NCBI GenBank assembly: GCA_009767595.1
Contig: VSDK01018975.1
Span: 45,487-109,486, forward strand
Direction: 5' to 3'
From: Symbiodinium kawagutii
Taxonomy: Eukaryota; Sar; Dinophyceae; Suessiales; Symbiodiniaceae
DNA: 64,000 nt
In this document: piece by piece, positions 54,623-64,000 of the stretch
Layout of the letters: each line of letters begins with the position of its first letter
Numbering within the stretch: the first letter of the stretch is position 1
The notes under the pieces: generated by a model
Seen by the model: the letters and a program-made list of their open reading frames with translations, nothing else
Databases searched by the model: none
What the model was told of the DNA's origin: nothing
Made by a program: the position numbers and the translations under genes

Positions 54623-56499
54623 GACCTCTGGCAGTTAGCACAGCTGTCGGCCGATCAGTTGCGCCATGCACTGCATGCCAGCCGCGTGTCCACGTCAGGA
54701 CCGGGGAGGGCACGCCAGGCGTTTGCTGAGATGGGCTATGTTGGGCAGCCATGGCAAGCTATAGGGCTCAGTTCCCGTGAGATGATTATCCAACTAGCTA
54801 GCTATAGAATCCCAAAGAGCTCAGTTCCCACTGACTTCCCACCATTTACAAGTCAACCGAGCTTACAAAACAAATGCGCGCAGAGAGAGATGGCCCGTCA
54901 CTGCTCGTGGTGCGAAGGTTTTCACTTCCTTGTGACCCCAATGTGCTCAAAGCCACTGAGATGGGTGGAAAAATGCAAAGAGGCTCGTGAACAACCAACC
55001 AGTGCAAGAAATTGGATAAAATCGGAACTACTCAATGTGGCAATCAGAGACATTGTTTATAACACATTGGTAAGAAAAAGCACATGCTTGTCAGTTTTGT
55101 TTAAGGCTAGAGTGGTGCGCAAGTATGCCAATGAATGAAGGGACCTACTGTGACCTACTGCATGATTTTGTTGGACCGTGGTTGTGTGCTTGGTTTCTAT
55201 CTCAAATGCTCAATCTACAATGTCCCTTGCCTGAGAGTCACTCGACGCTTAGCTGACTTGGGTATTCACTTGAGCTCCTGGCTGAGGACAAGCTCCATCG
55301 CGCAATCTCACGTCCACGGAGGCAGCACAGGTGTGGAAGAGCAGTGCTGACAGCCTGTCACAGTTGGTGTTGCTTTTTAGATGGGGGTTGGTGAATGTCA
55401 ACTTGGGTCATATAGTTCCGCAGATTTGTCGCTCCATTGGCCCAAACGTCAGCAGTTGAACATCACAGCATTGACTTTTTTGCCACTTTTTTTGGGGGGC
55501 TCGCCAATTGCCATCATGGATGCATATCTATGTGCATTCAATCATGAAGCATCATTAATTACCGATGAGTATGCAGCACAATTGTCATAGGAATTCGCCA
55601 TGGGTACTGCGTATCCTGGGCATACCATATATTCAACTGGCCCAAGAATGTATCAAAGGTCCATTGATGCCCCTGACTTAGATTGGTTATGGTTGAGACT
55701 CAGTTAGATCATCCTGCTTCTACTTGTAGGAAGCCAACTGTTACTGTACCGCAGCCGGAGTTGGGACCTTTGTCGGGCTGCAGGTGGGTCTCATTTGGCG
55801 CGTGGCCCGCGCTGCCCACGACGAGGAAGATGAGGAGGGCACGCGGGAGGACGGGCTGGTGGCCGAACCTCACCCGCGCTTGCAGCTGGAAGCGGCGGCA
55901 TGGTACGAAGTGACCCACAACAAGGCTTGGAAAGGGCGGCAGATAATGAAACAGCATCCTCATGTTGCGCAGATTCTCCTGGTTTTTTCTGGAATGTTGT
56001 ATATACTTGTGTGCTTCATTGCCCCATGGTGCACCAGTCAAACGAACCATCCCAGCATGAAACGGACACAAACCAAGTGGTAGAACTAGGCGGTGACTTT
56101 GCTCGACTGGAACTCCGGACGGGCGCAGATTCCACCTACTGGATCCAGTGGACCCAACTCTTCCCAAATGATTTTCACACATTTCGTTGCATGCCATTGG
56201 CACAAACAGAAACATCATGCACCAAGAGATCATAAGGGTCCACCCGAATGCTCAGTGAAATGAGCCCCACAATCACCAGCCAATCACCTCCCAAGTCGCA
56301 TCCTTTGATTAACAAGGAATAGCATGGAATAGATGACCTACTGATTTGCTCATCCATGACCTGCCATGTGGATCTCATCTCGACCAGGTCCCCAACAACT
56401 GCGCCTCGTCAGGTCTTTGTGAAGAAGGCTCCCAATGAAATGGCGCGGTCCTGGGGCTGGGTTCACCGGGGTCAGAAGATCCAGGCGGAGCGCCGATGA
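54623..56499 (+). CDS. unknown protein, last three exons (model)
   Basis: Exons 54623-54718 (donor AG|GCGTTT), 55784-55924 (donor AG|GCTTGG) and 56413-56499 (stop TGA 56497-56499). All start after AG and all are phase 0, so they join without a frame change. The joined 107 residues are mostly helical: DLWQLAQLSADQLRHALHAS, an acidic segment (AAHDEEDEEGTREDGLVAEP), then AAAWYEVTHNK joined to VFVKKAPNEMARSWGWVHRG. The agreement of three independent phase-0 junctions supports the model. Likely the 3' end of a gene whose 5' part may be the series at 51.3-53.9 kb. Family not recognised. Confidence 0.5.
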
Positions 56500-58692
56500 C
56501 GGGAAGGGGCGTTCGTTGGTCACCAGGATCAGTGTGGTAGGGAGACGTTCGCTTGCCGCAACAGGACCGAAGACAGAAAGAGGATCCAGAAATTCACAAT
56601 GATTATGATGAGTATGCTCGTTGCTGTGTTATAATGCTGTTGTTGCTGATGATGATGATGATGAATGATGAGTGATGAATGAGATTATATCATGATCATC
56701 ATACTGCAAAGCGTTTCTTTAGCAGGCTTCCCCTTGCGCCCTCATGTCCATGGACACAGTCAACAAACCCTTGCTATGGATGCATCATGATGCGTCCATA
56801 CATGGACTCCCTCATGTTGGTAGTGAATCTAAGTTGGAGACCTTCAGAACCTCGGCCTTCTCCAACCTGGAAGCACTGCGCCATCCACTAATGTTGGTTT
56901 GCCTAGAGGTATGTCATGAGAGTCACAGCTGCGCCAAGCTTCAGCAATGTTACCAGGTAGCCCCACAACGAATTCTGGATGAGAACGGCCATGAGTGGGT
57001 GGCTGGGCAAGCGACGGCACGGAACTTGAGCACACAAATCAACAGTTCTCCGAGAAAGTGCACTTGGAACAGATGTCGGAACACTGTTGGAATCGGTTTG
57101 TTTCCGTTGAGGGTCCATATATGCCAATGAATTTGGTTGACCACTTGGACTAATTCGCGTCACTCACTTGTACTCACAGGAGGCAGAGTTGCACTTATTG
57201 CAGTTGCTCATGATTTGGGATGATCCTATTTTTAGCAGTGGCGGGAACCAAAGTTGCAGGTGTTAGGAAGTTTGTCCGCTTTCGGGCGCTGTGGCGAGTT
57301 CCTTTTTTCTCAATCAATCCGTAGGGCTAAACTGATGATGTTGGTTTGCAATGTACCCTTGAAAATATTGGGTCTACCTACTTGTATGCCTGCATCATGG
57401 TGTATCCACAAGTGGTGGTACTCCCAACTGCCAACCACAGAAATCCGATGAAATCTTGATGTTTCAATTCTTGCCGGCACGGAAAGATGCGGAAAACTCC
57501 ATTATAGAGCAGCATGCCTGGGCAGCAACACACCTAGGATGCGCCTATGACATGGGAACAACTGCCCCTACGGGCCCTACGGGACTGGATGGGAATGGCC
57601 CCTTCCAACATGCCGCCCAGGTGGAGCTAACCTTCCTGCAGTTGGCCAGGTCTTGCCCAGCACCTCGGCTTTTGCCATTGAGGCGCACGCTCCCAGAAAG
57701 TAAGCAAGATGAGAGAGACTTGCGCACGGGCACACGGGCACAAGTTGGGAAAGGCAGGGCGCCATCAATTTCCTCAGTTGAGAAATTTGATCCAATCAAG
57801 ATTCGGTCAATTTGGGCCTAGACAAGAAGGAAGTGAACAGGCAGGCATCCGCCAAGTGTTTGGGTTCCTGAAAATCACCCACGTGGCGACGCTGTTGCGG
57901 AGTATTGGAGTTCCTGATGTCAGTGAAGCTAGGCTTTGAAAGATCATCAAATGAAGTCTTGCCCAATCATCCAATTCAATCCAATTCACCAATTGAATCT
58001 TGCCGGTGCTTGGACCACGTTCGAGATATTTCCACCCTATTTGGAATGCTTTCCACCCTGAGACCGGCATATTCTGTTTGCGAGTTCAAGATGGTTCAAG
58101 TACCATCTGGCAACTGTTGCCAGAAATGTTCAATTCCTATCCATGTTGTCCCCTACGATTTCCCAGCCTTGGCCTTCGCAAAGAACCACAACCATCGCCT
58201 GATCATTATTCACCAGTACTTCACAACGCCATTCGCCGTGGATTCACCATCAATTGACGTCATTCACCATAAATTCACCATCGATTGACCATTAGCACTA
58301 ACCATCAGCATCAGTCATCCCCGACCATTTCTTCGCCATCCTTCACTATGATAGAAGCATCCTTCAGCAATTGTCAAATGGTCATGAAACCATCACAATA
58401 CAATCATCAAACCACCATTCAACCATCATCCAAGCACCAGAATACAATCATTAAACCATCCTTAAGCCATCATTAAGCTTGAACATTTGCACAGACCATC
58501 ATACAACCATCATAAAATTAACCACCATTGAAACTACCATGAAAACCACCATCAAACCACCGTTAAAGCTTAAAACCACCATCATCAAACCACCATTGAA
58601 AACCACCATCAAATCACCACCATTGAAACCACCACCATCATAACACCACCATTGGCCCACCATTCCAACCACCTTGGAGCCTCCTCCCAGCC
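56500..58692. other. spacer with repeats
   Basis: (GATG)n at about 56,649-56,680. Open frames at 56744-57130 and 57456-57821 are unassigned. 58,265-58,676 is a degenerate ACCATC/ACCACC array on the plus strand leading up to the next exon-like island. Confidence 0.45.
58265..58676. repeat. degenerate (ACCATCA)n-type simple repeat
   Basis: About 400 bp composed of CCATCAT, AAACCACCATT and ACCACC units, too diverged for a clean period. Non-coding. Confidence 0.8.
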
Positions 58693-58866
58693 ATGGCAGC
58701 TCAGAGCTGCCTCCAGGAACGGCTGTGCTCCGATGATCCGCTGGGCCGTGGCTTCGCGCTGGTGGACGGGCAGCACCTGGGACTGGGCCCACTGCTGACG
58801 GGGCCACTGCTTCAGCAGGACCGGCTGCGGCAGGGGCTGGGAACGTCATGGGGAGTGGCTACTTAG
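58693..58866 (+). CDS. putative exon, unknown protein
   Basis: A GC-rich island. ATG at 58693, open for 57 codons to TAG 58864-58866; a GT donor at 58845 may end it earlier. It reads QERLCSDDPLGRGFALVDGQ then LTGPLLQQDRLRQGLG. The ATG may be internal, because AG acceptors lie at 58689-58705. The minus-strand ORF over it is a shadow. Family not recognised. Confidence 0.5.
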   Translation: MAAQSCLQERLCSDDPLGRGFALVDGQHLGLGPLLTGPLLQQDRLRQGLGTSWGVAT

Positions 58867-59547
58867 GACTTAGATATAATGACTATAGGGCATACACAGG
58901 GGTTAGGGCTTCTAAAGGGCTTATAGTGACTATAGGGCTTCTATAGTAGGCTTATCTTGAATTGATGGCGCTCGGAAAAAAAGATTAATTAGGCTTGTTT
59001 TGGGGCTTATCTAGGTTTATTTGGGGTCGCGCGGGGGTTATAACCTTTTACTATGGTCAACCATAGGGGACAACAAGCAACAATAGGACGATAGGTCGAT
59101 GATAGCTACAGTAAGTTATATTACAGTGATTAGTGTCGGTGGTGAGCCATTGTTAATTATAGATAGATTGTTGACCTTGGTCTCCATGGCAAGTGGGAGT
59201 GGCTTGGACTTGTTCTAGCCAACACTGCGTAACATTTTATGATAGTAGCCACGATCAACCAGGGGTCCTATATTGGCCAGCAATGATTACATCATTAATT
59301 GCCATCAACATCCATCAAGTACTATTTGTTTTTGCCATTCTGAACTTGAGAAACCATTGTGAACTTGAATAATGGGTTAGGATGCTGACGAAAATAACTA
59401 CATGACACTATATCGCCATCTCTATTCTAAACCATTTGAGAACTCATCTACCCAAAAATGAGACATCCAAAAAAATTAGCAGACATCAACCAGGGTATCA
59501 ACATAGGGTATCAACATGACACCCTTGATATCATCAGATCTCCCAAG
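58867..59547. other. spacer
   Basis: Contains a few GGGCTTATAGTGACTATAGGG-like imperfect repeats (about 58,915-58,950). No gene. Confidence 0.4.
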
Positions 59548-59700
59548 CCTTCGGTCGCCCCGTTGGGGCCCACCAGGACTGGCCCCTGGGCCTCGAGGAT
59601 GCCATGTGCAGCGCCGAGGAGCGCGTGACGCTGCGACGGCTCTCGGGCCAAGCCCTGCAGATCCAGGCCGCGGATGGCGCCTCCCGGAAGGAGCTCCAAG
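59548..59700 (+). CDS. putative internal exon, unknown protein
   Basis: A GC-rich island after an AG at 59546-59547. Two bases complete a split codon, then the frame is open: GRPVGAHQDWPLGLEDAMCS, then EERVTLRRLSGQALQIQAAD. It ends at AG|GATGGG (a GA donor). The longest ORF here uses another frame and is less protein-like. It may be the next exon of the 58.7-kb gene, but the phases do not join directly. Family not recognised. Confidence 0.5.
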
Positions 59701-60739
59701 GATGGGTGGATCCAAATATGGTTTATATATGGTTGGTTTACGAAGATTTTCATGGATAAAGATATATGGGGATTTAGTGCTTCCAATGGTTAATCAATAT
59801 GGTTGGTTTAAATGGATTTTTTACAATTTTATACATGATTTAGGGCTTTAATGGAGGTATAATATGGTTAAATTGGTTGATGATATGGATCATTGAAATG
59901 GATTTCGTGTTTTTTTGGATCTCCAAGCATCTTTCGAGATAAATCCATATGATATGATTGATATGGATCAACCATTTATTCATATAGACCCATGTATGGT
60001 TGATAAATGGTTGGATCTTGATGGATGGATTTTGATCTATTGCTAGAAATCGCCAATAGATTTGGATCACTTAAGTGGTCCCCTTGCACTTGAAAAATTG
60101 AAAAACCACCACATCGACTGGTGCTACTGATCTGTACCGTGACTATTGGTGGGTCAATTGTGTCATTTCATTACTAGTTGATTCTGAACCCATACTTAGT
60201 TGTTGATTTATCCTCATCATGACTAGTTGATTGTTAATCCATACTTAGTCACTAATGGGTGAACTGTGCCTGACTATTGCTAGTTGGCTGATCCAATTAA
60301 TCGATATCAGCTGATGATAAACGCACAACTGACGAGCTTGTACTACAGATGGATTTTTAATGTTTGAACTATTCGTGGCCAATCCGTATTCCTACATGTT
60401 CTTCCTATAGTTGATCGCGGTTTGATCGCAGCCGCAGCGGAGCGGGTTCCCAGGTAATAAAAACCACCGAATGTCAGATTTTGGATTAATTCGATGACCT
60501 GCCCTCACATGCCCTCACCCTGGCGGGACCATCATTATAAAATGATCAGCCATTGGCATATGGACCTGGCAATATCGCAGCCTAGTAAATGCAGAATACA
60601 ATGGCACTGTCCACAACGTCAAAGCTAGTATATCGAATGGGTAGGCCTGTCTCCTTGCAAATAAAATGTTGATTTTTCCGCGCTGATCAACCCGACACAC
60701 CTCGCGTCCTTGAGATTGCTCTCCATGCCGTGCTCCTAG
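59701..60739. other. AT-rich spacer with possible micro-exon
   Basis: Mostly GGATGG/TTGATGG-type degenerate repeats. 60,438-60,452 is a tiny GC-rich segment between a CGCAG acceptor and a CCCAG|GTAATA donor that could be a micro-exon. Confidence 0.35.
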
Positions 60740-60808
60740 GTGAAACCGGGTGACGCAGTTGCGCGTGTGGTGGCGCGGGCGCAGAAGATTTTGAAGGTGC
60801 ACTTTTAA
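60740..60808 (+). CDS. putative short terminal exon
   Basis: After a CTCCTAG acceptor, 22 codons then TAA at 60806-60808, reading VKPGDAVARVVARAQKILKV, a basic amphipathic helix. Phase 0. Could end the gene represented by the islands at 58.7 and 59.5 kb. Confidence 0.4.
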   Translation: MKPGDAVARVVARAQKILKVHF

Positions 60809-63406
60809 TCCGAAATACGCCAGCGGATGGGAATGCCTTTGATGATGCCTGGTGATCCAATCCTCGATGGGGATTACGATTGATGGTTCTTAGTGTTATT
60901 TATTGCTTTATTTGTGTTTTTGTGTACTTGTCAGCAGCATCACATCCCCACCTCATTTCTCTTTAATGGTAGTTCTTGTTCTTCTTGCTAAAACCCAGCC
61001 ATGGCAAGAGTTAAGCCCCTGTCATCACCAGTGATTCCTGTAAAACCCAAGTTGATGGATGTTTGTCATGATGGATGACTCCTGTTATCACCAGTCACTG
61101 CTGCTTGTTGATGGTTTTCCGGTCATCCGAGCAGCATAGCTTCCCGCGGCCTGCCCCGTGTCAGGCTCAGGTGACGTTGGTGCATGAGGGCCAGCTACTG
61201 AGCCTTGGCGCCACAGGTGGCGCCACAGGCAGAAGATAAAGACAATGATAACAATTTCAAGGCCAATGATATATTGTTATCATGATGGCTCTGATTTCTG
61301 GGCCATGATTTGCGAATGGCTTGGGAGAATGGTTGTCAATAATGAGTTATTACTTGGATAATGGTTCAGCATGACATCAATAATTTTCTGTGGTTTTCAC
61401 AATGAACAATGATATTTATAACCAGTACCGTGGGCTAATCTAACATAGCTGGCTGGAATTCACCTTTTCGAGCGCGATGTCGGATCGCCAGAAGGTAATG
61501 GGGACGGTGAGTCACTAATAGTATCTAATAATATGTTAATTATTGATCATGATTGTTGTGGTGAACAATGGTTAAGAACCCAAAAACAATGATTTGGTTG
61601 AGCCCATAACAACCACCTCACCAACTGATCAATGAGTGCAATGTCACAAGAGCAACTTCCCCCACTGAACCCAAACAAACCCTTTGAGTGATAACTGTGT
61701 TGTGAAAAAGGCAGTTCTGACATTGGGTTCTCAAATGATCTCAAGTGTTTAGTGTTTGGCACCTGCCTTCGATATGCTGCCATTTTCAAATGATGATGCC
61801 CTGAAGCCCCCCGACCTGCTGGTAGATTACCTGATGACCTGGTCGTGTCTGGCTAGACCAGCTCATTTCATTATATAGATCTGAAGTCATGCCTTAGAGT
61901 GCTTTAGACTATAAATAGAAGACGGGTCTAAATATGTCTTAACGGTGCTTTACTTGTAATTGACTATTATAGGTATCATATGGTATCATATTATAATACC
62001 AGCTAGCTTGACTAAGTATATGGAAAACAGGTTTGTTAGACCTAGCTATTGACCATACCTGTTGGCTTTGGACTAGCTAGCAGTTGGTTTTATAATCTTT
62101 GAGTGCATATGTATATGAAGGCATGATTTTTGTCAAGAACTGCGGTGACCAGTGCTTGGTTTGGGCTGATTTGTTTGGGGTTGGTGGATGTTGGTGGCTT
62201 GGTCCCATTGGTTTGTAGTTCACCAAAAGATGTGTTTGCAAACGTGCGCCAGGGATCGCTCATGCATTTTTCGGGAAGCCAAATGGTTTGACCCTGGCAT
62301 TCGGACCTGTGCAACGCGATTGTTTGGGCAAACTCTGCTGCATGACATCCATTTGGCCTCAGGAACTTGGATGCTCCAGCCGCTCCCTTGGCGGGGCAAG
62401 AGGTGGACCTGGTGGTATTGCCACCTTCGCCAAGGGCAGTGACAGGTACTGCAACGCCGCGGCTGTGGGGATGGTGGCATCACATTTTTCGGCATGGGCA
62501 TGAGTAATGATGATCAATGAATAATAGCTAGCGCCAGAAATAGATAGGAACAGTTGGTTACGGCGATGGAGAGGGCAGAGAGGGGGTTGACCATGCTAAG
62601 GACATTTCAAATAGTTGTGCTAGTATGGATCAGCACAAGGCCGGCAATCTCAAGAAAGTGTGTACGGCCATCTGACAGTGGAGAAACGGCCATCCCGATT
62701 TCCATCAAGCCATCTCACCTCCCGTCCCGCCTCATCTTTCAACCCTCCCAAATCTCCTCTATTTTGCACCTCCCTACCAAAAAACCATTTTGCAAAGCAC
62801 AGGCAGTGACAGGCTCACCCAAGAGTGACGGTAGGAAGCTGCAAAGAAATCATCATCTCAAATCTCAAATAGATTACTGTTCCGATCATCATGAACCCAT
62901 TTGCGCCTGAACCCATTTTATGTCTCACTCCCAGACGGGCGTGGGTCGGAAATTGCCAACCATCCAAGTGTGTGATTCAAATAGCGGTTGAGATTGTGAG
63001 CCCACCACGTCTAAATGCCGAGTACTCACCAGATAGCTGATGGCAGAGCAGGTGGCGAGCGCCCATGCCAGGGGAGATGGTTGGCTGCCCTTATAAGCCC
63101 TCGTGTATCTCACATACATCAGAATTGTTCTCAGGGCTGCCTTGAACATCCAAGACCTTTCTTGCTAATACATGGTTTCTAGCTATCGCTTGGTTGCTCA
63201 GCTGTTCATGTGGGGATGATCAAACTCTGGCAGAATCCGCCCGTGAGGCAGTGAGGATGGCTCCATCAAGTATTGGGACCTGGATCCTTGGCGCTGGCTT
63301 TTCGCATCAGCTTTGGGGAGCCACCAGATGATACCAACACAACATCCAACCATCGGGTTGAACCTGGTCGAACCTTGCATGACCCAACCCATATGAACGG
63401 CCTAAG
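60809..63406. other. gene-poor stretch
   Basis: AT-rich, with degenerate ATGATGG repeats. A frame at 62288-62503 is Gly/Ala-rich and may hold an exon. A small segment before an AG|GTAATGG donor at 61,494 may be another. Nothing is firm. Confidence 0.35.
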
Positions 63407-63816
63407 CTCCGCCGGCCAAGCTGTGCCTGGCGATCTCAGGACGCTTTCACCTGCTTGGGATCCTTGGAAGGACATCGGGGAGCTGCATCTCGGTGGCAGC
63501 CCAGCTCTCGGAGATCACGAGGAGTTGGGCGGATGCCAAGCCATGGGAACTGATGAAATCCATGGATTCCTCCAGCAGTAAGTGGATAAGTGATGATAAG
63601 TGGGTTAATGATGTGGTCAATCCATTCACATTGAGGTGGTTTCAATTGATCCACCAGACGTATAGATCTCAGCCGGGCTGACCAGCCACAACCAACCACC
63701 TGAGGTCTGGGCCCTGGATGCTGATCTGCCCTCCAAGTTGGCGATCAGCGGATCCGCAGACACATCCTTGATGCTTTGGGATCTGGAGCGTTTGGAATTG
63801 CTACGGAGCTTTGAAG
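63407..63816 (+). CDS. WD40-repeat protein, two exons (model), continues off the window
   Basis: Exon A is 63407-63577 (donor GTAAGT). Exon B is 63673-63816 (acceptor CTCAG, donor GTGGGG). The phases agree: exon A leaves one base and exon B supplies two. Exon B contains a clear WD40 repeat: VWALDADLPSKLAISGSADT, then LMLWDLERLELLRSFEG, with the GSADT and LWDLE motifs of strands b-c. Exon A carries a partly similar segment (KLCLAISGR) and a helical insert (QLSEITRSWADAKPWELMKS). WD40 repeats build beta-propellers that act as protein-binding platforms. The specific protein cannot be named from one repeat, and the rest lies beyond 64,000. Confidence 0.65.
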
Positions 63817-63849
63817 GTGGGGGAGTAGAGGGGAGGATGGGGTCTTTGC

Positions 63850-63980
63850 CTGTTGTGGTTGTTGTTATTGGTGGTGGTGGTGGTGGTGGTGGTGGTAGTG
63901 GTGGTTGTCGTCGTTGTAGTTCTCTTGTTGTTTCCTGTTGCTGTTTCAATTGTTTTGTTGCTGCTGCTATTGTTGCTGCC
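63850..63980. repeat. GGT/GTT-rich simple repeat
   Basis: (GGT)n at about 63,869-63,904 followed by degenerate GTTGTT/CTGCTGTT, in the intron after the WD40 exon. The Pro/Thr-rich minus-strand ORF over it is an artefact. Confidence 0.9.
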
Positions 63981-64000
63981 GCCACAGCCAAGCGCCTTCA

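Overview
Nuclear DNA of a eukaryote, most likely a dinoflagellate of the Symbiodiniaceae type. Four points suggest this. Short GC-rich coding islands lie in AT-richer, repeat-littered DNA. Several reconstructed introns start with GC as well as GT. The gene types (ubiquitin-like N-termini, ankyrin and WD40 repeats, RS domains, helical-repeat proteins) are typical of that group. The window also carries a full-length Ty1/copia retrotransposon whose polyprotein has a cytosine-methyltransferase-like segment, as described for dinoflagellate copia elements. The species call is inference. I saw no rRNA, tRNA, CRISPR array or bacterial operon.

Layout. 1-17.0 kb is sparse: microsatellites, an EF-hand/membrane protein gene (6.6-7.4 kb), and isolated exon-like islands (about 6.0, 8.6, 11.5, 12.6, 13.4, 14.3, 14.5, 14.8 and 16.2 kb). 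17,084-25,363 is the retrotransposon: two identical 224-bp LTRs, 5-bp target-site duplications, a primer-binding site and one 2,613-codon ORF (Gag, zinc knuckle, protease, methyltransferase-like domain, integrase, reverse transcriptase, RNase H). 25.4-31.5 kb is mostly non-coding. 31.5-34.4 kb holds a helical-repeat gene that I could reconstruct as five phase-consistent exons, with a GATA array in its last intron. 36-43 kb has scattered exons. 45.9-49.2 kb has a two-exon ubiquitin-like gene, an ankyrin exon and further exons. 51.3-56.5 kb is a run of phase-0 exons with mainly GC donors, from one or two unrecognised genes. 58.7-60.8 kb has more islands. 63.4-63.8 kb is the start of a WD40-repeat gene that leaves the window.

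Main results. (1) The element looks very young and structurally complete. (2) Inside its polyprotein is a methyltransferase-like domain that keeps the Pro-Cys motif. (3) Between about 19,442 and 20,059 the protein-like coding signal, including a Cys/His cluster, is in the +1 frame rather than in the long ORF frame, so the long ORF crosses that stretch in what looks like a shadow frame. (4) Two families of short inverted-repeat (MITE-like) elements each occur twice in the window. Exon boundaries were read by eye from frame, phase and AG/GT/GC context. They are models, not transcript-supported annotation.
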